A stretch of 19,480 nt of DNA from positions 1-19,480 of the forward strand of contig JAJCYL010000489.1 of assembly GCA_029262955.1 (NCBI GenBank). The letters are read 5' to 3'. Shown here piece after piece: positions 1 through 6,265 of this stretch (position 1 is the first letter of the stretch; every line of letters starts with the position of its first letter). The notes below the pieces were generated by a model. The model was given only the letters and a program-made list of their open reading frames with translations. It did no database searches and was not told where the DNA came from. Origin of the DNA: Cytophagales bacterium. GTDB lineage: Bacteria > Bacteroidota > Bacteroidia > Cytophagales > Cyclobacteriaceae. The translations under genes were made by a program, and so were the position numbers.

Positions 1-479
1 ATTACAAGAATGTTGTGCGCCCCGAATTTATTAGTCTGACCCGAAATATTTTTTCTGGCTATGAATACAACGAAGTGTCTCCGAGAAGCCCTGAAATCGA
101 GGCTGCCGTCTATGGAAAACTGGTAGCTCAAGCTCAAGGCAAACATCTCGAATTCGACAATATGACCATCGATCATATTATCTATCCTGAAGTTGTCACT
201 TCGGCTGTAGATAGAAAGTTGGCTGTTGAGCAGGACATAGAACAAAAGGACTATGAACTGCAAATAGCTGAAAAAGAGGCTGAAATTCAGCGAATCCTGG
301 CAAAAGGGCAGCGGGATGCACAACAAATAATTGATGCCGGACTAACTCCAAGGTATTTGCAATATAAAGCGTTGGAAGTACAGGATAAATTAGCTACCAG
401 CTCGAATGCTAAATTTTACTTTATACCTATGGGTGAGGACGGGCTACCAATAATTGTTGATACCAGTAACGAAAATTAA
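1..479 (+). CDS. Prohibitin/SPFH-domain protein, C-terminal part (5' end outside window)
   Basis: The reading frame is already open at the window edge (YKNVVRPEF begins at base 3), so the gene starts upstream and the GTG at 15 is internal. The visible piece holds the end of the SPFH/band-7 domain (VRPEFISLTRNIFSGYEY), then a long charged helix rich in Glu, Lys and Gln (residues about 75-105 of the visible part) typical of the prohibitin coiled coil, then a short hydrophobic-polar tail. Known family role: membrane-anchored proteins that form large ring assemblies and organise membrane microdomains or protect membrane proteases. The ligand or partner cannot be told from the sequence. The stop is 21 bases before the DUF3347 gene, so the two may be cotranscribed. 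Family assignment is firm; the physiological role is inferred only. Confidence 0.88.
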   Translation, partial: YKNVVRPEFISLTRNIFSGYEYNEVSPRSPEIEAAVYGKLVAQAQGKHLEFDNMTIDHIIYPEVVTSAVDRKLAVEQDIEQKDYELQIAEKEAEIQRILAKGQRDAQQIIDAGLTPRYLQYKALEVQDKLATSSNAKFYFIPMGEDGLPIIVDTSNEN

Positions 480-500
480 TAATTAAAAAAAATTATAACA

Positions 501-1115
501 ATGAAAAAGCAATTGATAATCATTTTAAGTGTACTTGTAAGTACGGGAGTATTTGCCCAGGGACACCAACATTCCATGAAAGATGGTGAAATGGATCATT
601 CAAGAATGAACCATGCCGGTAATAGCGAAATGCAAATGATGGAAAATTCCACAATGACCTATTCGGTATCATCTTCATTTAAAGCTCAACTTAAGGAAGT
701 TGTTGCTGTCACTCAGAAGCTGAACGAAAGTTTCGTCAGTGGTAAATCTTCAGAAATAACCTCTACTGCCCAAATAGTTGCCAAAACGGTAGGTCAGGTT
801 GATATGTCTTTACTGAAAGAACCAGAGGCTCATATGGACTGGATGATGAATTTGAAGGATATAAATTCATCATTAAAGGACATCGGAGAAAGTTCTGAAA
901 TAGGCATGCAAAGACAAGCTTTTGCTCAGTTCAACCAGGCACTGTATAAAAGTATTAAAGCTTTTGGCATTGGTGAACAAGCTTTCTACCAACACTGCCC
1001 CATGGCTATGAACAGCCAGGGCGCTTATTGGATTAGCGGTAATGAGCAAATTAGAAATCCTTATTTCGGGAACAGTATGATGAGTTGTGGCAGCACTAAA
1101 GAAGTATTGAATTAA
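501..1115 (+). CDS. Exported DUF3347 protein with Met/His-rich N-terminus
   Basis: A 204-residue protein. Residues 1-19 are a clear signal peptide (MKKQLIIILSVLVSTGVFAQ). The next 30 or so residues are packed with Met and His (GHQHSMKDGEMDHSRMNHAG), a composition common in periplasmic copper-binding proteins. From about residue 55 it matches the DUF3347 pattern: a helical segment followed by conserved QHCPMAM, GAYWIS and IRNPYFG blocks and a terminal MSCG. In Bacteroidota this domain occurs alone or attached to CusB-like efflux adaptors, so a periplasmic metal-binding or chaperone role is likely. Cys and Met residues in QHCPMAM and MMSCG are possible ligands. It lies between the prohibitin gene and a His-rich lipoprotein gene, same strand, with gaps of 21 and 36 bases. 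Copper as the metal is inferred from family and context. Confidence 0.85.
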   Translation: MKKQLIIILSVLVSTGVFAQGHQHSMKDGEMDHSRMNHAGNSEMQMMENSTMTYSVSSSFKAQLKEVVAVTQKLNESFVSGKSSEITSTAQIVAKTVGQVDMSLLKEPEAHMDWMMNLKDINSSLKDIGESSEIGMQRQAFAQFNQALYKSIKAFGIGEQAFYQHCPMAMNSQGAYWISGNEQIRNPYFGNSMMSCGSTKEVLN

Positions 1116-1151
1116 AAAATGGATATGTATCAACAATAAATAAAAATTATC

Positions 1152-1565
1152 ATGAAATCGATTAAGAACGCAGTTATAGCAGGTTTTGTTCTACTGATAA
1201 CAACCTACGGTTGTAACGATGAAATGATGGGTTTATCCCAATCTGATGAGGCAAATCTTTTTACTCTAAGAGAGACCTACAACGACGCATTAGTCGAGCA
1301 GGAAGTTTTCAAAACTTCTATTGAACAGGATGATTCTTTAGCCATCCATTTGCATGACTCAATTTTTCATCATCATGAAGGATTATTTGAAGAGTATCAC
1401 AATGATTACTCTCACGAAAACAGTCATGATGACCATCGTCATAATAATCAGGGCATGCAAATGATGGGTAATTCCATGGGCCATGGTTATCAGGATGGCC
1501 ATCACATGGAAGACCATGATCTGATGGAAGATCTATTGACAGATCATCAATCTGTTATTCATTGA
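1152..1565 (+). CDS. His-rich lipoprotein, copy 1
   Basis: A 137-residue protein with a lipoprotein signal (hydrophobic stretch ending TTYGC, Cys at residue 21), so it is probably anchored on a periplasmic membrane face. The body is acidic and becomes extremely rich in His, Asp and Met from about residue 65 (LHDSIFHHHEGLFEEYHND, then SHDDHRH and DGHHMEDHD). I do not recognise a named domain. It is clearly related to the lipoprotein at 6683-7129: both share a block of the form YxND-YSHxNxxDDHxH ending in GM, and a C-terminal (D/N)xMxxLLxxHQ motif. The composition suggests Cu, Zn or Ni binding. It follows the DUF3347 gene by 36 bases and is followed by a structured intergenic element, then the TRASH-like gene. 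Coding status is strong because of the paralogue; function is inferred. Confidence 0.75.
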   Translation: MKSIKNAVIAGFVLLITTYGCNDEMMGLSQSDEANLFTLRETYNDALVEQEVFKTSIEQDDSLAIHLHDSIFHHHEGLFEEYHNDYSHENSHDDHRHNNQGMQMMGNSMGHGYQDGHHMEDHDLMEDLLTDHQSVIH

Positions 1566-1590
1566 TATCTCACTCATTAAAAAAAACCTG

Positions 1591-1643
1591 GTTGAGGGAC
1601 GCCGTGAAGTAGCTTGAGTAGGAGGGTGGGCGGTGCCCTCAAC
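1591..1643 (+). promoter_or_regulatory. Possible structured RNA leader or hairpin before the TRASH-like gene
   Basis: A perfect 8-base inverted repeat (GTTGAGGG at 1591-1598, CCCTCAAC at 1636-1643) encloses a second 4-base pair of arms (CGCC 1600-1603, GGCG 1629-1632). The G+C-rich block is foreign to the surrounding AT-rich DNA and ends 24 bases before the ATG at 1668. A run of A residues precedes it and no T-run follows, so it is not a typical intrinsic terminator. It could be a cis-acting RNA for the downstream gene, or a small repeat element. Confidence 0.35.
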
Positions 1644-1667
1644 ACAGGACCAAAAATTTTCAAGAAT

Positions 1668-2099
1668 ATGAAAAAGCGTATAAAAACTGAAACGAACAAA
1701 AAAACCGGGGTTGATCGACAGTCTATAATTGTTATGTCCTTTGTGGCCTTGGTGGTAATTGGTATCCTCGTTATCCAAATGGATAAAATACTTCCTAATT
1801 CATTTGGCGTGGACCAGGACGAAGGATTGCCCAATGAATTGGTCTGTATGGTCAATAATGCCTATATGGGTGTAGAACAGATTCCAGTGCCTGTTAATAA
1901 TAAAACTTATTATGGCTGCTGTAAAATGTGTGTGTCTGCGTTGCAGAATAAGCCAACAGCTCGGGTCGCCATTGACCCATTTTCCGGTGAAGAAGTAGAC
2001 AAGTCCCAAGCCTACATTGTCCTTCGTTCTGTGGGATCCGACAACGTTCTCTATTTTAAGAACCGTGTGAATTTCCTAAAGTATAAAAGAGGACTATGA
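1668..2099 (+). CDS. Membrane-anchored TRASH-like cysteine protein
   Basis: A 143-residue protein. The ATG at 1668 (MKKRIKTE) is chosen over a TTG at 1614 because the longer version would translate the G+C-rich hairpin. Residues about 19-37 form one membrane segment (IIVMSFVALVVIGILVIQM), probably leaving the rest in the periplasm. The soluble part has Cys60, then Cys84, Cys85 and Cys88 (YYGCCKMC), that is C-x23-C-x3-C. This fits the TRASH metal-binding pattern found in heavy-metal sensors, efflux proteins and YHS-like domains. The DPFSGEEVDKSQAYI stretch further on also resembles YHS-type proteins. Expected role: binding or delivering Cu or a similar ion in the envelope. The domain call rests on Cys spacing and context. 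Confidence 0.72.
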   Translation: MKKRIKTETNKKTGVDRQSIIVMSFVALVVIGILVIQMDKILPNSFGVDQDEGLPNELVCMVNNAYMGVEQIPVPVNNKTYYGCCKMCVSALQNKPTARVAIDPFSGEEVDKSQAYIVLRSVGSDNVLYFKNRVNFLKYKRGL

Positions 2100-2201
2100 A
2101 ACCAATCGCTTGGTATCCGTAACATCAAGGCTTACTGATGTAACACTTGTTACCAATAATGCGCCAAAAATAAATTATGTTCAAAGTAATAAATAAAAGC
2201 T

Positions 2202-2588
2202 ATGAAATACTATCACGAAAAAACCCTAATAAACATTGGCTTTGAAGAAGCTATTGAAAAGGTTACTGCTGCCCTTAAAGAAGAGGGGTTTGGAATTCTT
2301 ACCGAGATCGATGTAAAAGCAACCCTTAAGAAAAAGCTGGACGAAGATTTCCGGCCCTACAAAATTTTGGGAGCCTGTAATCCTCCTTTCGCCCATAAGG
2401 CCCTTATGGCAGAAGACAAAATAGGTGCTATGTTACCGTGCAATGTCATCGTACAACAGAAAGATGAAGGCATTGAGATAGCTGCGGTTGATCCTGTAGC
2501 ATCGATGATGGCGGTTGAAAATGAAGCACTGGAGAAGATAGCTGCCGAGATTCGGAATAAGCTTAAATCCGTCATTCAAAAAGTTTGA
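2202..2588 (+). CDS. DUF302 family protein
   Basis: A 128-residue soluble protein with no signal peptide. It has the DUF302 layout: an N-terminal strand and helix (GFEEAIEKVTAALKEEGFGIL), the TEIDVKATLKKKL block, then YKILGACNPPFAHKAL, and the hydrophobic MLPCNVIVQQ strand. The conserved Cys of LGACNPP and the Cys of LPCNV are both present. The family is widespread and its biochemical role is not established; in Bacteroidota it often sits beside metal-resistance and sulfur genes. It follows the TRASH-like gene by about 100 bases; the gap holds a weak 6-base hairpin (ACATCA 2122-2127, TGATGT 2136-2141). Family assignment is confident; function is unknown. Confidence 0.88.
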   Translation: MKYYHEKTLINIGFEEAIEKVTAALKEEGFGILTEIDVKATLKKKLDEDFRPYKILGACNPPFAHKALMAEDKIGAMLPCNVIVQQKDEGIEIAAVDPVASMMAVENEALEKIAAEIRNKLKSVIQKV

Positions 2589-2802
2589 ATAGAGCCGCTT
2601 CTGATATCCAAAAAGCAAAAGACAGGGCAGTGCTTTAAACAAATCTTAGATCAAAAAAATCGAAATAAACTTTTAACCTGTTGTTTAAATTTAAAGAATA
2701 CCTCATACTCGAAAAATTGCCTTATTTTTTCAAAAGGAGCTATTATGTCTGGTATCTCATTTATCCTTGAATGAGATTGCGGACCTGCCTCGCCGGACAG
2801 AC

Positions 2803-2847
2803 GGGTATTTTTCTTTCTCTGTAAGAAATTTAGAAAGAAAAATCCCG
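2803..2847. repeat. Long intergenic hairpin within the 363-base gap 2589-2951
   Basis: Two arms of 12 bases match perfectly (ATTTTTCTTTCT at 2807-2818, AGAAAGAAAAAT at 2832-2843), with a 13-base loop. The stem is extended outward by CGGG (2802-2805) and CCCG (2844-2847) after a one-base bulge. G+C-rich flanks (CCTGCCTCGCCGG at 2785-2797, CCCCGAATTCG at 2869-2879) look like the intergenic palindromic elements scattered in many Bacteroidota genomes. It may act as a terminator or RNA-stability element, or be a small mobile repeat. I see no gene in 2589-2951. Confidence 0.5.
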
Positions 2848-2951
2848 AAATTGCCTGCCCCGAATTCGATACGGGACGGAATAGATATGTTTTTTAGGGT
2901 TCTTTAGATCATTCTAATTCACACAACAGGTATAGAACTAAAATATTAAAA

Positions 2952-3149
2952 ATGAATTACGAACATCTGACGAAAAAGGACAAGCTTTGGGGCGAAATAG
3001 GCTACGGTATCATGTGGATTTTTGTAGCAGTTCTCATAGAGGGAATTGCCGTCAATAAAGGATTTGTTGGTCCTTTAACTCACGCATTGGCTGTTTTACC
3101 TGTGATAACAAGTGTTCGGAAATTCTTTATAGCTTTTAAAAAACTGTGA
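2952..3149 (+). CDS. Small membrane protein, unknown
   Basis: A 65-residue protein with two hydrophobic stretches (about residues 16-33, YGIMWIFVAVLIEGIAV, and about 40-57, LTHALAVLPVITSVRKF), a charged N-terminus and a basic C-terminus. I do not recognise the family. The ATG is preceded by an AT-rich stretch with no strong ribosome binding site, normal for this phylum. It stands alone between the hairpin-bearing gap and the palindromes before the HYC_CC_PP-like gene. The orderly hydrophobic pattern favours a real gene over chance, but there is no functional clue beyond the metal-related neighbours. Confidence 0.55.
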   Translation: MNYEHLTKKDKLWGEIGYGIMWIFVAVLIEGIAVNKGFVGPLTHALAVLPVITSVRKFFIAFKKL

Positions 3150-3156
3150 TAGTTTG

Positions 3157-3197
3157 TATCTTAAGATAAATAGTATCAATCTCTGACGACAGTCAGA
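3157..3197. promoter_or_regulatory. Two palindromes upstream of the His-rich HYC_CC_PP-like gene (candidate operator)
   Basis: TATCTTAAGATA at 3157-3168 is a perfect 12-base palindrome. A few bases on, TCTGAC (3182-3187) and GTCAGA (3192-3197) form a perfect 6-base stem with a 4-base loop. Both lie in the 113-base gap before the ATG at 3263, where a regulator could bind. The second could also be a hairpin, but no T-run follows it. No regulator has been tied to these sites. Confidence 0.3.
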
Positions 3198-3262
3198 TGG
3201 AAAAATGATTTAACTCATCTCCTATTTAGTAGATTGAGGTTAAGTTTGGCGTAAACAGTAGG

Positions 3263-3799
3263 ATGATGATTCGTAAGTTACATAACAGGAGCAGGATCAT
3301 AGCCGGGGTATTTGGAACCAGTCTTATGGCCGCTTTCGTGTGTGACTATTTGTGCGATGTAGGTATTATCGAATTTGAAAACGCTTCTCATCATCAAATA
3401 ACTGAATCCAGTACCGATCATGATCAATCTCCTCATGACGACGATCATACACATTTTTTTGACTTCCTTATAACCGGAAATGATCAGTCAAAAAATCATG
3501 AGCATACTGAAAGTCAAGAGCATAGAGAGAGCCATGATCACAATGGTGATCACCAACACTCCCAGGGAGAAGATGATGCCTGTTGTGAGGATGAAATGAA
3601 TAATCTCTTTTTTGGACTAATTAGTAAAACTGCTCCTGATTTTCATTTTGATCAAGCATTTATTTTCACTGTTAGCTTTTGCTACCAGGATCTTCTCAAG
3701 GAGACTTTAGATAGTCAAACAACCTTTGCTTACATTGACCCGGCACCTCCTCCGTGGGGCCCTGATATTCGTGTAGCAATTCAATCTTTCCTGCTTTAG
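3263..3799 (+). CDS. His-rich HYC_CC_PP-like exported protein
   Basis: A 178-residue protein. The N-terminus has a basic start and a hydrophobic segment (about residues 12-26) that could be a signal peptide or anchor, followed by VCDYLCDVG. Residues about 42-105 are dominated by His, Asp and Glu (DHDQSPHDDDHTH, NHEHTESQEH, HDHNGDHQHS). CC at 107-108 sits in DACCEDEMN, and the C-terminus reads AYIDPAPPPWGPDIRVAIQSFLL in overlapping parts: PPP at 162-164, then D-I and a final QSFL. CC, then PPP, then DIxVxxQ(S/T)FL is the signature I know from the Bacteroidota HYC_CC_PP family (about 130 residues). This copy is longer because of the inserted His-rich block. A periplasmic metal-binding role is inferred. 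It lies 114 bases before the HMA-AraC regulator, which may control it. Confidence 0.65.
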   Translation: MMIRKLHNRSRIIAGVFGTSLMAAFVCDYLCDVGIIEFENASHHQITESSTDHDQSPHDDDHTHFFDFLITGNDQSKNHEHTESQEHRESHDHNGDHQHSQGEDDACCEDEMNNLFFGLISKTAPDFHFDQAFIFTVSFCYQDLLKETLDSQTTFAYIDPAPPPWGPDIRVAIQSFLL

Positions 3800-3843
3800 C
3801 GGAATTCCATCTCCAATCGGAGAATTATAGGCAATACATGTGA

Positions 3844-3856
3844 TCCCCATTGGGGA
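3844..3856 (+). terminator. Weak hairpin after the HYC_CC_PP-like gene
   Basis: TCCCC (3844-3848) and GGGGA (3852-3856) form a 5-base stem with a 3-base loop, followed by CTTTTCCC. It sits between the stop at 3799 and the next gene at 3914, so it could end transcription, but the stem is short and the T-run has only four bases. Confidence 0.3.
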
Positions 3857-3913
3857 CTTTTCCCACTATATGCTTGCCTAAACTAAACTTTTTCAACCCT
3901 AATAATTGAAATA

Positions 3914-4753
3914 ATGGAATCTGCAAAACTGCACATAAAAAACATGATTTGTCCGCGATGCATCTATGTCGTAGAAAAAGAACTATCTGCTTTGGGTGCA
4001 GAAGTTTTACAAATCGATAAAGGATATGCCCTAATACTCAGGGAGTCTTCAATAAGCAATCATAAGATCAATACCCGATTGAAAGAATTCGGATTTGAAC
4101 TTATGTGGAATCCGGATGATCTCTTAATTGAAAAGATCAAAATCGGAATATATGATTATATCAATCACCTTGAGGAGGAAATAAATGAAGAGCGGCTTTC
4201 TCATCACATATCAAAGTTTGTAGGTAAAAACTATAATGCCTTGAGTAAGCTCTTTTCCAGGAAAGAAAATGAAACCATAGAAAACTATTACATAAAACTC
4301 AGGCTTGAAAGAGTTAAAGAGCTCCTTAATTATAGTGAACTCAGTTTGAGCGAAATTGCTACAAAACTAGGGTACAGCAGTGTACATTATTTGTCCAATC
4401 AGTTCAAGAGAGTTAATGGTTTCTCTGTGTCAGAGTACAAAAATCGGATTAAAAAGAGGGACAAAATTTACCAGTCGATTGAGGAGGCTGTGAATAGGCT
4501 ATGCAATGATGGCTACACCCATAAGTGTCGTAGAAAAGAGAATTACATCGAAGTAGATGATCGTCTTATTTTACCTGATGCAGTTAAGATCATAGAGACC
4601 CACATCTTTGGAAAAACCCAGGTGTTACATGCTGTGGAAGCAGAGGATGGTTTGAGAGGACTATTGTTAGACGAATATCCCCGTCATGCATCCGGTAGGG
4701 GACTATTGTTAGAACAGTATTCAAATAAAGTTATGAGCAATGGCGTCGCATAA
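3914..4753 (+). CDS. HMA-like/AraC-type regulator with an extra C-terminal domain
   Basis: A 279-residue cytoplasmic protein in three parts. Residues 1-70 look like a heavy-metal-associated (HMA) fold with MICPRC (CxxC at 13-16). Residues about 95-178 are an AraC-family double helix-turn-helix, including LRLERVKELL, LSLSEIATKLGYSS and YLSNQFKRVNGFSVSEY. HMA-like plus AraC proteins of about 190 residues are common Bacteroidota regulators near copper genes. The unusual part is residues about 183-257 (IEEAVNRLCNDGYTHKC to EDGLRGLLLDEY). It resembles a stand-alone small Bacteroidota protein of about 100 residues, often database-labelled as a phosphoribosylpyrophosphate synthetase, a label I would not trust. 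The tail holds an imperfect 14-codon repeat. The gene overlaps the next by 14 bases. Metal sensing is inferred from CxxC and context. Confidence 0.82.
   Translation: MESAKLHIKNMICPRCIYVVEKELSALGAEVLQIDKGYALILRESSISNHKINTRLKEFGFELMWNPDDLLIEKIKIGIYDYINHLEEEINEERLSHHISKFVGKNYNALSKLFSRKENETIENYYIKLRLERVKELLNYSELSLSEIATKLGYSSVHYLSNQFKRVNGFSVSEYKNRIKKRDKIYQSIEEAVNRLCNDGYTHKCRRKENYIEVDDRLILPDAVKIIETHIFGKTQVLHAVEAEDGLRGLLLDEYPRHASGRGLLLEQYSNKVMSNGVA
4658..4713 (+). repeat. Short in-frame tandem repeat at the end of the regulator gene
   Basis: The 14-base string GGACTATTGTTAGA occurs at 4658-4671 and again at 4700-4713, exactly 42 bases (14 codons) apart. The similarity extends to about 24 bases with a few changes. 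In protein this gives RGLLLDEY and RGLLLEQY. It looks like a recent partial duplication of the last element of the C-terminal domain. Confidence 0.6.
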
Positions 4754-5294
4754 GGTGCGTTTCAAGCACTTGGTAGATAGGGTAAAGGGGGTTAGCGGAT
4801 ACTTTGTAAATGACGAGCGACTAATTAGTTTTGTTAAATTCTATCCCGAAAATGTGGACCCTGATGTCATCAATAGTAAGGTGTCATCTTTAAGGACTGG
4901 CAATATTGGAGAGGAATTTAAGAAGATGAACCTTTCATTCAGCATTATGCAAATACAGCTGGATCCGATGTTCGTCGCCGGCGATTTTTTAGCTGTAACC
5001 AAAATTGCTGATATAAGCGGCGAATCAAAACGACTAAGATTTCTAGAATTTGCTTCAAGGTATTGCGCAGCACATAAACCGAATGTATTTCCAATATGGA
5101 ACGGACGCTCTGAAAGGATAATTAGTCATTTTTGGGGTCGCAATATCACTCCCGGACACTATGTACAATATGCTCGATACTTTACTGATTTCAAAAAGAT
5201 TTTTGGGATGCAAGAACTCAATTTTTTTGAAATTGATAAACTATTTTGGATACATCAAAAGGAATTAGAAAGGATTTCTTTTGCGAGCTCTTAG
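4740..5294 (+). CDS. Unrecognised protein overlapping the regulator gene
   Basis: A 184-residue soluble protein with no signal peptide or membrane segment. Its ATG lies inside the last codons of the regulator gene (14-base overlap, different frame), which points to coupled translation. I cannot name it. The second half (RFLEFASRYCAAHKP, NVFPIWNGRSERIISHFWG, then YFTDFKKIFGMQELNFFEIDKLFWIHQKEL) has the feel of an uncharacterised all-helical family in which a motif like FASKYCxxHxPxxYPIYD is followed by FxxxYGL and IDxxLW. Here IWNG replaces the usual IYD. That recollection is not strong enough to assign a function. The protein is full-looking, with mixed helices and no repeats. The tight link to a metal-type regulator is the only clue to its role. 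Confidence 0.6.
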   Translation: MASHKVRFKHLVDRVKGVSGYFVNDERLISFVKFYPENVDPDVINSKVSSLRTGNIGEEFKKMNLSFSIMQIQLDPMFVAGDFLAVTKIADISGESKRLRFLEFASRYCAAHKPNVFPIWNGRSERIISHFWGRNITPGHYVQYARYFTDFKKIFGMQELNFFEIDKLFWIHQKELERISFASS

Positions 5295-5318
5295 TTCATG
5301 ATGCCAAATTTGCTTTGA

Positions 5319-5675
5319 AGAGTTTTACTATTTAGCGCTCATGAGTTTATGGCTGCCATATTTCATACTTACAAACATAATATCATAGACGCTATCGACC
5401 TGAACTTTGTCAAAAGTGTAACAGCCTTAAAAAGTGTGATCGACTTAAAGGCGCAGGCCAACTTTATCAATGTTGATGACACGGACTATGAAGATCCGGA
5501 AGATCCTATCGGAGCGTCCACTTTTACTTTCGACAACCAGAGTAAAGCTTATTTCGTCCAGGGCTCTATTCGACCATCATTTGTCAATAGTATGTTCTTT
5601 CAAAACCTGGAATTTGCCCTAAGATATTCGAAAATGGAAACCCCCGAAGGTGCGTTATGGGAAACCAGTCAATGA
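5319..5675 (+). pseudogene. Fragment of an outer-membrane porin-like beta-barrel protein
   Basis: The frame is open from 5319 (a TGA lies at 5316) and has an ATG at 5349, giving about 108 residues. The text is typical of porin strands: VKSVTALKSVIDLKAQANF, a loop with DDTDYEDPEDP, then SKAYFVQGSIRPSFVNSMFF, FQNLEFALRYSKMETPEGALW. In Bacteroidota porins the last motif is followed by several more strands and a terminal aromatic residue. Here the frame stops three residues after ETSQ begins, exactly where cytochrome-like sequence starts in another frame. There is no signal peptide. I read this as an internal piece of a larger barrel protein, left when both sides were deleted. A short expressed remnant is possible but unlikely. 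Confidence 0.6.
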
Positions 5676-6010
5676 TCAATTTGGGAGATGAAAGGGCTTT
5701 GGCTGTTTTCCAGGAATTTAGCAATATTCTGATGCCCAATCAGTCCTTTAACGACAAGCAACTAACAGCTTTATTGGGATAGATCAAGTCTCAAAGTGAA
5801 GGTACGGAGATTGCCTTAAAAAAGGAGAATTCAGTTACTCCCACAAAAAAAATTGTTACCAGTACTCAAGATCACTCGGAAACCAAACCACCAGTGAATC
5901 GACCGAGGAAAAAATCTGAGCACGCCACCTGGGAGGGCCGATTCATGCTCTTGTCTGCGGTTGTTGGGTTTACCCTAACCGGTATAATATTATACCTCAC
6001 CGGGAAATAA
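5657..6010 (+). pseudogene. Tail of a membrane-anchored cytochrome c, with internal stop
   Basis: Reading from 5657, the frame gives NQSMINLGDERALAVFQEFSN and then ILMPNQSFNDKQLTALLG, a TAG stop at 5780-5782, then IKSQSEG. This matches the end of a class I cytochrome c domain: the residue before IK is normally Trp or Tyr, and one base change would make it TAG. The CxxCH haem motif is missing, so the front of the gene is gone. After a Thr/Lys/Pro-rich linker comes a single membrane segment (FMLLSAVVGFTLTGIILYL) and a TAA at 6008-6010. The fragment overlaps the porin fragment in a different frame, with the join at about 5640-5660. Together they mark a deletion that removed the genes between them. 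Confidence 0.6.
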
Positions 6011-6069
6011 TGCTTTAAATATTCATGGCCTATTCAAGTGCATAATAACCGTCAATGTTCCAGCTATAC

Positions 6070-6104
6070 AAAAATGCTCCGGTGGATTAACTGGAGCATT
6101 TTTT
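6070..6104 (+). terminator. Strong intrinsic terminator
   Basis: AAAAATGCTCC (6070-6080) pairs with GGAGCATTTTT (6093-6103) around a 12-base loop, and a T-run ends the structure. The arms are A-rich on the left and T-rich on the right, so it could work in both directions. It follows the cytochrome remnant and separates it from the operon starting at 6266. Confidence 0.8.
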
Positions 6105-6265
6105 ATAATTCTTAGCTCCATAATATCGTACATCAAAGCCATCATTTTATCCCACTCACAACAGCCACCAAAGTACATTTGTTAAGCGTTTTGGTACTCA
6201 AAATCATTTAGTTATACCATGGCTAAGACGTCGAAATAAATGTTTAAAACAAAAACCGCAATATC

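Noticed and set aside
873..1136. Minus-strand frame opposite the DUF3347 gene
   Set aside because: It is the shadow of a well-supported gene on the plus strand with clear signal peptide and domain.
1614..1667. TTG start giving an 18-residue longer TRASH-like protein
   Set aside because: The extension translates the G+C-rich hairpin and is followed by a typical ATG with a basic N-terminus before the membrane segment.
4460..4690. Phosphoribosylpyrophosphate synthetase activity for the regulator's C-terminal domain
   Set aside because: The label follows a small protein family of about 100 residues that lacks the PRPP synthetase active-site motifs; I see none here.
5657..6010. TAG in the cytochrome tail as a recoded codon
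   Set aside because: The haem-binding front of the gene is absent, so a simple pseudogene explains the stop.
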